Shown here: piece after piece, positions 1 through 6,169 of the stretch
How positions within the stretch are numbered: the stretch's first letter is position 1
How the letters are laid out: each line of letters starts with the position of its first letter
Notes under the pieces: model-generated
The model's database searches: none
What the model was told of the DNA's origin: nothing
What the model saw: the letters and a program-made list of their open reading frames with translations, nothing else
Source of the DNA: Alistipes sp. UBA928
Lineage (GTDB): Bacteria > Bacteroidota > Bacteroidia > Bacteroidales > Rikenellaceae
Direction: 5' to 3'
Assembly: GCA_002293665.1 (NCBI GenBank)
Contig: DBDQ01000071.1
Span: 1-6,985 of the forward strand
Length of the DNA stretch: 6,985 nucleotides
Position numbers and translations under genes: made by a program

Positions 1-213
1 CTCCGGGAAACGCCATTGCCCGTCGGCCGCGATGCGGGCCGAGAGGAGCTCTCCGCCGCGGGAGTAGAGCAGTGTGGATACGGGATCGTCGAACAGCCTC
101 CGGGGTACGAAAACAAAACCCGTAAGCCACAAAACCGCCACGGCACCGAAACAAAACGAGACGGCGCGAACCCACCGGCGGCGGAAAAATTGCTTGATTC
201 GGGTTAAATTCAT
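1..213 (-). CDS. pbpC: Penicillin-binding protein 1C (peptidoglycan glycosyltransferase/transpeptidase), N-terminal fragment
   Basis: The 71 codons seen start at ATG 213-211 and run off the left edge, so only the N-terminus is present. Residues 1-17 are basic (RIKQFFRRRWVR), residues about 18-36 form one hydrophobic helix, and then comes DPVSTLLYSRGGELLSAR followed by ADGQWRFPE. That is the pattern expected of a single-pass inner-membrane class A PBP whose body faces the periplasm. The P-S-T ... G-E-LL-A-R ... DGQWRFP stretch is characteristic of the segment just before the glycosyltransferase domain of PBP1C, which polymerises and cross-links murein strands. The catalytic domains lie outside the window. 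The only other upstream ATG (223) is out of frame and stops at once, so 213 is the likely start. The next gene, divergent, is an alpha-2-macroglobulin, the known genomic partner of pbpC, which supports the call. No clear promoter was found for this gene. Confidence 0.86.
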   Translation of the reverse strand, partial: MNLTRIKQFFRRRWVRAVSFCFGAVAVLWLTGFVFVPRRLFDDPVSTLLYSRGGELLSARIAADGQWRFPE

Positions 214-221
214 GTTAAGAC

Positions 222-253
222 ATTGCGAATGTAGCCAAATTTTTTTAATTTTG
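222..253 (+). promoter_or_regulatory. Bacteroidota-type promoter for the alpha-2-macroglobulin gene
   Basis: A perfect -7 box TAATTTTG (consensus TAnnTTTG) lies at 246-253. ATTG at 222-225 matches three of four bases of the -33 box TTTG, with a 20-base spacer, the usual distance in this phylum. Transcription would begin near 257-261, giving a leader of about 32-36 bases before the ATG at 293. The leader has an A-run at 276-280, as is common before starts in these bacteria. GGAGGT at 253-258 resembles a Shine-Dalgarno sequence but is about 35 bases from the ATG and overlaps the -7 box, so it is not used as one. Confidence 0.6.
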
Positions 254-292
254 GAGGTAATTTCCCCACCAGCTTAAAAACCCTCGATCGTA

Positions 293-370
293 ATGAAGAG
301 ATTGTCCGCTCCGTTCGCCATGCCGGCTTTTATAGTTCTCGCAATCCTCGCTGCAATCCTTGCCGGATGC
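293..370 (+). other. Lipoprotein signal peptide and lipobox of the alpha-2-macroglobulin
   Basis: Residues 1-25 have a short basic start (MKR), a hydrophobic core (AFIVLAILAAIL) and the lipobox LAGC, so signal peptidase II should cut before Cys26. The residues after the cysteine are RGGGSNN. They lack the acidic cluster (for example K-D/E-D/E or SDDDD) reported as a surface-export signal in Bacteroidota lipoproteins. Retention on the periplasmic side is therefore the simpler reading; this part is inference. Confidence 0.85.
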
Positions 371-3300
371 CGCGGCGGAGGTTCGAATAACGCCCTCGAT
401 ACCCCTCCGTACAACCCTTATGTGGAGGCTTTCACCTCGGGCCGTGTGTCTCGCGGGAGTGTTGTCCACATAGTTTTCTCGCAGGTGCCCGACGAGGCGG
501 GGCGGAGTGCGGCGGCGCTGTCGCGGGCCATGTCGCTGAAGCCTTTGGTGGCGGGACGCTGGGAGTGGCAGGACGAGCGCACGGCGGTGTTCCGTCCTTC
601 GGGTGAGTTACGCCGTGAGACGCGCTACCGGGTCACCGCCGATCTCGGAAGGCTGTTCGGTGCCGAGGGCAGCGAGGGGCAGTTCACGTTCGATTTCGAG
701 ACCCTGCCGTTGGCCCTGCGCGCATCGGCGCCCCAAATGTCGACACCCGGAGGCGAGGAGGACGAGTGCTACGACGTGACGGTGGAACTCGCGAGTCCCG
801 ACAGCGAGAGCGCCCAGACCGTCGAACGGATGGTGACTCTCTCCGAGGCCGCCACGGTGCAGTGGACACATGGAGACGGGGGCAGGTCGCACACCATGCT
901 CATAGAAGGGGTGGAGACCGGCGCCGCGCCGCGCAACATAGTCGTCTCGGCACAGGGCGAAGAGCTCGCGAGCATCTACATTCCGGCCAGGACGGAGTTC
1001 GGAGTGTGGGACGCGGTGTATGTTTCCTATCCCGAGAAGTATATAGAAGTGACATTCACCAAGACGCTCGACGCCGCGCAGAACATGCACGGACTCGCCT
1101 ATATCGCGGGTAACAGTTCCGAAACCGTTACCGTCGAGGGTAATCGCATGAGGCTCTATCCCGACAACGACGCCACGCGGACAGTGGAGGTGTTCCTGTC
1201 GGCGAACATACGCAGTGCGAACGGGTTTCTGCTCGATGAAGACACTGTCAGGCAGGTGGAGGTTTCGGGTGAGGTGCCGGCTTTCAGGTTTGTGGGGCAG
1301 GGGGTGGTCATCCCGCGATCGAGCGAACTGTCGATCCCTTTCGAGGCCGTGTGGCTGCGTGGGGTGACGGTGAGTGTGACGCGCATCTACGAGAGCAACA
1401 TAGGGCAGTTTCTGCAAACCAACAACCTCGACGGCAACGACGAACTGATGAGGGTGGGCCGCCTCGTGGCTCGCAAAACAGTGTGGCTCGACGAGCAGGG
1501 GGCAAACTTCTCGACGTGGAGAACCTACGCCATAGATCTGCGTAAGCTGATCGAACCCGAACCGGGGGCGATATACCGCGTGGAACTCGACATGAGGCAG
1601 GAGCTGTCGGCCTTTCCGTGCGACGACGCCGAGCCCCAAAAGAGCAAGGAACAGATTGCCGCCGAGGACGAGCGCGCTTTCCGGAGCCGGATCGTAAATT
1701 ACGACGGCGGATACTATTACTACTACGGTGACGGCGTAGACTGGAGCAGGTACGATTACGACGACCGCGACGACCCGTGCACGTACAGTTTCTATGCCGA
1801 TAAGAAGATCGCGCGCAACGTGCTGGCCACCGACCTGGGGCTGATAGTCAAGCGCGACCGCACGGGCGATATCATCGCAATGGTGCACAACCTGCTAACG
1901 GCGGCGCCGGTGGGCGGAGCGAATGTGGAGATATACAATTTTCAGGGGCAGCCGGTTGCTTTCGGGGTGACGGGTGCCGACGGCATGGCACGACTGGCCG
2001 CCGGTACCGCCCGGCCGTGGTATGCGATGGCCTCGCAGGGTACGCAGCGCACCTATCTGCGAGTAGACGACGGGACTGAGCTCTCCACCAGTGCGTTCGA
2101 CGTGTCGGGTGAGGCGGTGCAGGGGGGTGTCAAGGGATTTATCTACGGCGACAGGGGAGTGTGGAGGCCCGGCGACGTGATACACGTGGGATTCATGCTG
2201 AACGACCGCACGGGGAAACTGCCGCCCAACATACCCGTCGTGGCCGAGCTATATGATCCGATGGGACAGCTCTATCTGCGCAAAACCTCCACGCGCGGCG
2301 AGATGGGGCTCTATTCGTTCGAGATGCCCACCGAGCCCGACGCACGCACCGGAGCATGGAGGGTGCAGGTGGATGTGGGTGGCGCCACGTTCACCAAAAG
2401 AGTGAGGGTGGAGACGATAAAACCCAACAGGCTGAAGATAGACTTCGGGTTCGGGGAGCGCCGTCTGCTGCTCGCCCCGCGCGACTCGGTGGCTACTATG
2501 GCCGATCTCCACGTGGAGTGGCTCACGGGGGCCGTGGCGCGCAGGCTCAAGTATGAGACCGATGTGGCGGTGAGGCCGGTGGCGACGCGGTTCGCGGGAT
2601 TCGACAACTTCACGTTCGACGATCCCGCCAAGAGTTTCAGCAGCCGGCAGATGAGAGCCTCGTCGGGAACGCTCGACGCCGAGGGCAACACCCGTGTGCC
2701 GTTCATACTCAGGGTGGGCGAGAGTGCGCCGGGGATGTTGGCCGCGGCCTTCACCACGAGGGTCTACGAGGAGTCGGGCGACTTCTCGATCGACGGAATG
2801 ACGGTGGGATACTCGCCCTACGAACGCTACGTGGGGGTGCGCACGCCGCAGGTGGACTACGGACAGCTCAATACCGGCAGCGACCACCGTTTCGAGGTGG
2901 CGCTGGTCAACTACGAAGGGCGTCAGCTTGTCAACCAGCGCGTGGAGATCGAAATCTACAAGGTTGAGTGGCACTGGTGGTGGAACTCCTCGGGGAACCG
3001 TTTGGCAAACTACATATCGAACTCGTATAACCGGCCCGTGGAGACGCTCGAGGTGAGAACCGGCACCGACGGCCGCGCGGGTTTCACCCTCAACAGGGCC
3101 GACGACGAGTGGGGAACGTACTATATACGCGCCAGCGACACCGGCGGACGCCACTCGACCGGAGTGATGGCCTACTTCGACTGGCCAAACAGTTGGCGGC
3201 GCGGCGAAGAGGAGGGCGGCGCGGCTATGGAGCTGAAGTTCACAACGGACAAGGACACATACGCTCCGGGCGAGACGATGTCGGTGACGCTGCCCTCGTC

Positions 3301-5872
3301 GCCGGGGGCGCGGGCGATAGTGAGCGTGGAGAACGGCACGAAGGTGGTGGCCGTGTCGTCACACGAATGTACGGGCAGCGAAACCGTGGTGGCGGTGCCC
3401 GTAACGGCCGAGATGCAGCCCAACGTGTATGTCCACGTCATGCTGCTGCAGCCCCACGGTGCAACGGTCAACGATGTGCCGATACGCCTCTACGGTGTGG
3501 TGCCGGTGACGGTCGATTCGCCCGCCTCGCACCTTGTGCCGGTGGTGAAGGCGCCCGACGAGATACGTCCCGAGGCGCGCTACGAGATTGCGGTGAGCGA
3601 GCGCGACGGCCGGCCGATGGCCTACACTCTGGCCGTGGTTGACGAGGGACTGCTCGATCTCACGCGATTCACCACGCCCGATCCGTGGGCGGCGTTCAAC
3701 GCACGGGAGGCGTTGGGGGTTTCGACATGGGATATGTATAGTTACGTGGTGGGTGCCTACGGGGGACGCATCGAGAGCCTGTTCAGCATTGGCGGCGGCG
3801 ACGAAGCCGATGGCGGTGACCGCAGCACCGTCAACCGTTTCAGGCCCGTGGTGAGGTTCGAAGGGCCTTTCACCCTGCGCCGGGGCGAGACCCGGAAGCA
3901 CTCCTACACGATGGATAATTACAACGGCCGCGTGAGAGTGATGGTGGTGGCAGGCGACGGAACGGCCTACGGTGCCGACCAGCAGAGCATGATGGTGCGC
4001 AAACCGGTGATGCTGTTGGGGACGCTGCCGAGGGTGATAGGCACCGGCGAGGAGATGGATGTGCCGGCCACGGTGTTTGCCACGCAGGATGGTATCGGCA
4101 GCGTTAGGGTGACTCTCGAGGTGTCACCCGGAATGACCGTCGTGGGCGAGAACCGCCGCACGGTGCGTTTCAGCGAGGTGGGCGACCAGACCATTACTTT
4201 CCGTGTGCGTGCACCGCGTGGCGCGGGGCCTGGCCGGGTGACTATAACGGCCGACGGAGGGGGCGACCGGAGCGTGTGGGAGACCGGGATCGAGGTGCGC
4301 TCGGTGCGCCGCGAGCAGACCAGACTCACGGCGGCGACAGTGGCTGCGGATGCGACGTGGAACGGCAACATTGCCCTGCGTGGTGCCGACGGGACAAACA
4401 GCCTTGCCATAGAGGTGTCGTCGATCCCGCCCATGAACCTTGTGGGACGGCTTGCCTACCTGTTGGGATATCCTCACGGCTGCCTCGAGCAGATCACTTC
4501 CAAATCGTTCCCACAACTCTACGTGGCCGGGTTTGCCGAGTTGACGGGCAAGCAGAAGCTCGACTCGGAGGCCGCCATAGCCGAGGCCATCCGCCGCTAC
4601 CGGTCGTATCAGACCGCCGACGGAGCGTTGGCTTACTGGCCCGGCGGATCGGGCACCGACGCTTTCACCTCGATCTACGCCCTGCACTTCATGCACGAGG
4701 CCGAGTCGAGGGGACATCTTGTGCCGGCGGCGCTCAAGCGGGCTGTGGTCGGCAACATGAAAACCGTGGCCCGCGGGTGGCGTAACCCGACGTCGGGCTA
4801 CTATGTCTACTCGGAGCAACTTACCCAGGCGTACAGACTGTGGGTGTTGGCGATGACGGGCAACGCCGAGACGGGGGCCATGAACCGGTTGCGCGAACAG
4901 AGCGACCTTGGGGCTACCGCGCGGTGGATGCTCGCCGCGGCCTACGCTTCCACGGGGCGGAAAGATGTGGCCGAAGGGCTCGTGTCGGCCGCCCGGCCAA
5001 TGAGCGATGACTACGACGCACAGTATGACATAACCTACGGCGGGCCACTGCGCGACAGGGCCGTCAAACTCGTGGTGCTCACCCTGCTCGACCGCGCCGA
5101 GGAAGCCGCCGCTATGTGCCGCGAGATTTCGACCGAGCTATCCTCCGACCGGTGGATCAGCACACAGTCGACGGCGTGGGCGCTGATGGCCGTGTCGCGG
5201 TATGCCGAAAAGTGGGCGACCGACGGCAAGATGCGCTTCTCCTACGAGGCGGGAGGCAAAAGCGCTTCGGGCAATGTCAACTCCGACAAGAGTGTGTGGA
5301 CAACCACCGTGGCTGAGAAAGCCGCCGCTGGTTCGGTTGCCACGCGGGTTGAGAACCGCGGTTCAGGGACGCTATTCGTGAGGGCTGTGGCGACGGGAAC
5401 TCCCGATCAGGGCAATGAGGAGGCTTACGCCAACAACGTCACAGTCGACGTGCGCTACACCGATGCCGCAGGGCGTGTCATAAGGGTCGACTCGCTGGAG
5501 AAGGGGACGGCTCTCGCGGCCCTGGTGACGGTGAACAACCCAACGCCCCGCATCATGCGCAACCTTGTGCTGACACAGGTCTTCCCCGCAGGTTGGGAGA
5601 TTCTATCCACCCGGTTTATGAACGACTCGAACTTCGAGGGGCGCGGTGACAACGAGGGGCTGGCCGCAGGTATCAGCTATCAGGACATTCGCGACGACAA
5701 GGTATACACTTACATAGACTACCTGCCCTCGGGACGGAGCGTGACGGTGAAACTGAACCTTGCTGCGACGTACGGTGGACGGTTCTACCTGCCCCCGGTG
5801 TGGTGCGAGGCGATGTACGACAACCTCACCCGTGCGAATACCGCGGGCAGCGAGGTTGTGGTAACAGATTGA
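293..5872 (+). CDS. Alpha-2-macroglobulin family lipoprotein with thioester (YfhM/COG2373 type)
   Basis: This is an envelope-anchored, broad-range protease trap. In the family, cleavage of a bait segment exposes an internal thioester that covalently captures the attacking protease. The protein has 1859 residues, longer than E. coli YfhM (about 1650) and similar to Bacteroidota relatives. Visible in order: lipoprotein signal with lipobox LAGC (Cys26); beta-sandwich macroglobulin-like domains from about residue 41 (YVEAFTSG); a Tyr/Asp-rich loop between Cys443 and Cys496; an MG2-like domain at about 610-710 (FIYGDRGVWRPGD); a segment with VVDEGLLDL at 1115-1123; a probable bait segment at about 1160-1186; an A2M domain from 1188 (RFEGPF, later VRKPVMLLGTLPRV); a helical thioester domain at about 1375-1680 with GCLEQ at 1396-1400 and YWPGG at 1448-1452; and a C-terminal MG10-like domain at about 1690-1855 (DIRDDKVY, GRFYLPPVWCEAMYD). 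The start is secure because an in-frame TAA lies at 275-277 and 293 is the first ATG after it. It is divergent from pbpC and convergent with a small gene 11 bp downstream. No frameshift or internal stop is seen. Confidence 0.96.
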   Translation: MKRLSAPFAMPAFIVLAILAAILAGCRGGGSNNALDTPPYNPYVEAFTSGRVSRGSVVHIVFSQVPDEAGRSAAALSRAMSLKPLVAGRWEWQDERTAVFRPSGELRRETRYRVTADLGRLFGAEGSEGQFTFDFETLPLALRASAPQMSTPGGEEDECYDVTVELASPDSESAQTVERMVTLSEAATVQWTHGDGGRSHTMLIEGVETGAAPRNIVVSAQGEELASIYIPARTEFGVWDAVYVSYPEKYIEVTFTKTLDAAQNMHGLAYIAGNSSETVTVEGNRMRLYPDNDATRTVEVFLSANIRSANGFLLDEDTVRQVEVSGEVPAFRFVGQGVVIPRSSELSIPFEAVWLRGVTVSVTRIYESNIGQFLQTNNLDGNDELMRVGRLVARKTVWLDEQGANFSTWRTYAIDLRKLIEPEPGAIYRVELDMRQELSAFPCDDAEPQKSKEQIAAEDERAFRSRIVNYDGGYYYYYGDGVDWSRYDYDDRDDPCTYSFYADKKIARNVLATDLGLIVKRDRTGDIIAMVHNLLTAAPVGGANVEIYNFQGQPVAFGVTGADGMARLAAGTARPWYAMASQGTQRTYLRVDDGTELSTSAFDVSGEAVQGGVKGFIYGDRGVWRPGDVIHVGFMLNDRTGKLPPNIPVVAELYDPMGQLYLRKTSTRGEMGLYSFEMPTEPDARTGAWRVQVDVGGATFTKRVRVETIKPNRLKIDFGFGERRLLLAPRDSVATMADLHVEWLTGAVARRLKYETDVAVRPVATRFAGFDNFTFDDPAKSFSSRQMRASSGTLDAEGNTRVPFILRVGESAPGMLAAAFTTRVYEESGDFSIDGMTVGYSPYERYVGVRTPQVDYGQLNTGSDHRFEVALVNYEGRQLVNQRVEIEIYKVEWHWWWNSSGNRLANYISNSYNRPVETLEVRTGTDGRAGFTLNRADDEWGTYYIRASDTGGRHSTGVMAYFDWPNSWRRGEEEGGAAMELKFTTDKDTYAPGETMSVTLPSSPGARAIVSVENGTKVVAVSSHECTGSETVVAVPVTAEMQPNVYVHVMLLQPHGATVNDVPIRLYGVVPVTVDSPASHLVPVVKAPDEIRPEARYEIAVSERDGRPMAYTLAVVDEGLLDLTRFTTPDPWAAFNAREALGVSTWDMYSYVVGAYGGRIESLFSIGGGDEADGGDRSTVNRFRPVVRFEGPFTLRRGETRKHSYTMDNYNGRVRVMVVAGDGTAYGADQQSMMVRKPVMLLGTLPRVIGTGEEMDVPATVFATQDGIGSVRVTLEVSPGMTVVGENRRTVRFSEVGDQTITFRVRAPRGAGPGRVTITADGGGDRSVWETGIEVRSVRREQTRLTAATVAADATWNGNIALRGADGTNSLAIEVSSIPPMNLVGRLAYLLGYPHGCLEQITSKSFPQLYVAGFAELTGKQKLDSEAAIAEAIRRYRSYQTADGALAYWPGGSGTDAFTSIYALHFMHEAESRGHLVPAALKRAVVGNMKTVARGWRNPTSGYYVYSEQLTQAYRLWVLAMTGNAETGAMNRLREQSDLGATARWMLAAAYASTGRKDVAEGLVSAARPMSDDYDAQYDITYGGPLRDRAVKLVVLTLLDRAEEAAAMCREISTELSSDRWISTQSTAWALMAVSRYAEKWATDGKMRFSYEAGGKSASGNVNSDKSVWTTTVAEKAAAGSVATRVENRGSGTLFVRAVATGTPDQGNEEAYANNVTVDVRYTDAAGRVIRVDSLEKGTALAALVTVNNPTPRIMRNLVLTQVFPAGWEILSTRFMNDSNFEGRGDNEGLAAGISYQDIRDDKVYTYIDYLPSGRSVTVKLNLAATYGGRFYLPPVWCEAMYDNLTRANTAGSEVVVTD
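1706..1780 (+). other. Tyr/Asp-rich low-complexity loop ending in Cys496
   Basis: Residues 472-496 hold a run of five tyrosines (474-478), then mixed Asp/Tyr/Arg and the motif DDPC. Cys443 (FPCDD) precedes and Cys496 ends the segment, so the pair could form a disulfide closing a surface loop. From memory, related Bacteroidota macroglobulins carry a similar Y/D-rich stretch followed by NPC or DPC, so it is probably a family trait and not a local expansion. Its role is unknown. Confidence 0.55.
3770..3850 (+). other. Probable bait segment of the alpha-2-macroglobulin
   Basis: Residues about 1160-1186 are Gly/Asp-rich (SIGGGDEADGGDR) and probably flexible. They sit between the conserved VVDEGLLDL segment (1115-1123) and the A2M-domain start RFEGPF (1188-1193), about 220 residues before the thioester Cys1397. 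This matches the order in bacterial family members, where the protease-cleavable bait lies in that interval. The exact limits, and whether it is the cleaved site, are inferred. Confidence 0.5.
4481..4492 (+). other. Thioester motif CLEQ
   Basis: TGC-CTC-GAG-CAG encodes Cys1397-Leu-Glu-Gln1400 in the context YPHGCLEQITSKSFPQLY. In thioester-containing macroglobulins and complement proteins, the Cys thiol and Gln side chain form the reactive beta-cysteinyl-gamma-glutamyl thioester. Both residues are intact, so this is predicted to be the covalent-trapping form and not the thioester-less paralogue (YfaS-like). Confidence 0.93.
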
Positions 5873-5883
5873 GAACTACTGGT

Positions 5884-6129
5884 TTACTGAATCAGTGCGT
5901 CGGAGTCGGAGGGGGAAGGTGATTCTTCCTCCGTCCGTTCCTCTTTTTTGTGGCAGAAACGGGGGATGAACGCGGTGATGATGCCCGCGAGAAGCGCAGT
6001 GATGCCAAGTCCGAGGCAGAAGCCGTAAACGAAATCGGTCATGGTGACCCCCGGAACGAGTTTTGCCAACAGCGCGAAAGCTAAGGCAACGAGGCCGATG
6101 ATGAGGTAGAAATTTCGCAGCTTTTTCAT
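5884..6129 (-). CDS. Small two-helix membrane protein, function unknown
   Basis: I do not recognise a family for this 81-residue protein. It starts at ATG 6129-6127 (MKKLRNFY) and ends with TAA at 5886-5884. It shows two hydrophobic helices, about residues 8-25 (LIIGLVALAFALLAKL) and 33-55 (FVYGFCLGLGITALLAG), joined by a short loop with VPGVTMTD. The hydrophilic tail (residues 56-81) begins with Arg/His/Lys and turns acidic and Ser/Pro-rich (EERTEEESPSPSDSD). The positive-inside rule predicts both ends in the cytoplasm and a helical hairpin in the inner membrane. There is one Cys in the second helix (38) and one at the membrane border (59). It is convergent with the macroglobulin gene and divergent from the nuclease gene. 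A longer antisense frame (5876-6811) overlaps it but lacks protein-like features. The clear helix pattern and promoter-like upstream DNA favour this reading. Confidence 0.7.
   Translation of the reverse strand: MKKLRNFYLIIGLVALAFALLAKLVPGVTMTDFVYGFCLGLGITALLAGIITAFIPRFCHKKEERTEEESPSPSDSDALIQ
5886..5896. repeat. Short palindrome at the convergent gene ends
   Basis: ACTGAATCAGT has 5-bp arms around one central base and covers the last codons of the minus-strand small gene, just past the macroglobulin stop. With no loop and no T-run it is not a convincing intrinsic terminator for either gene. Confidence 0.3.
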
Positions 6130-6150
6130 AAATGCAAAGTAAAAGAATAA

Positions 6151-6165
6151 TTGCTAAATTTGCAA
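6151..6165. repeat. Imperfect 15-bp palindrome over the nuclease -7 box
   Basis: TTGCTAAATTTGCAA pairs at six of seven positions around its centre (only T5/T11 fails). It covers the whole plus-strand -7 box and touches the opposing -33 element, a place where an operator for a dimeric regulator would act on both genes. In AT-rich promoter DNA such a match can arise by chance. Confidence 0.3.
6155..6162 (+). promoter_or_regulatory. -7 promoter box of the nuclease gene, possibly leaderless
   Basis: TAAATTTG is a perfect match to the Bacteroidota -7 consensus TAnnTTTG. It ends only seven bases before the ATG at 6170, so the transcript should begin within a few bases of the start codon. The -33 region is weak: AATG at 6131-6134, 20 bases upstream, matches only TG. 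The first three bases of the box (TAA, 6155-6157) are also the in-frame stop that fixes 6170 as the earliest start. Confidence 0.5.
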
Positions 6166-6169
6166 CTGC

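Larger units (their letters stand above)
6135..6166 (-). promoter_or_regulatory. Putative promoter of the small membrane-protein gene
   Basis: Reading the minus strand, GTTG (6166-6163) stands 20 bases before TTACTTTG (6142-6135). The first matches three of four bases of the -33 TTTG box. The second is a one-mismatch version of TAnnTTTG, or equally TA-n-TTTG one base short. Transcription would begin at about 6131-6127, at or next to the ATG at 6129, so the mRNA would have almost no leader. It overlaps the opposing promoter. Confidence 0.4.

Noticed and set aside
236..243. AAAATTTG on the minus strand as a -7 box for pbpC
   Set aside because: It mismatches the first base of TAnnTTTG and has no TTTG-like element 19-21 bases upstream, so I do not list it as a promoter.
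253..258. GGAGGT as a ribosome binding site
   Set aside because: It is about 35 bases before the ATG at 293 with no closer in-frame start, and it overlaps the promoter -7 box.
16..277. Two short plus-strand frames (16-207 and 74-277) opposite pbpC
   Set aside because: They are shadows of the PBP1C N-terminus. Their products are Arg/Thr/Glu-rich with no recognisable features.
245..469. 74-residue minus-strand open frame across the macroglobulin start
   Set aside because: It overlaps the promoter and signal-peptide codons and has no protein-like character.
608..1888. 426-residue minus-strand open frame inside the macroglobulin gene
   Set aside because: Long antisense frames are expected in GC-rich genes. 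The translation is His/Arg/Val-rich with no domain, and the plus-strand frame is a clear conserved protein.
2249..3154. 301-residue minus-strand open frame inside the macroglobulin gene
   Set aside because: Same reason: no recognisable motifs, biased His/Arg/Gly composition, and it lies fully within a secure gene.
3173..3247. Residues 961-985 (WRRGEEEGG region) as the bait segment
   Set aside because: In related proteins this looks like a linker before the next macroglobulin domain, and it is over 400 residues before the thioester Cys, farther than expected for the bait.
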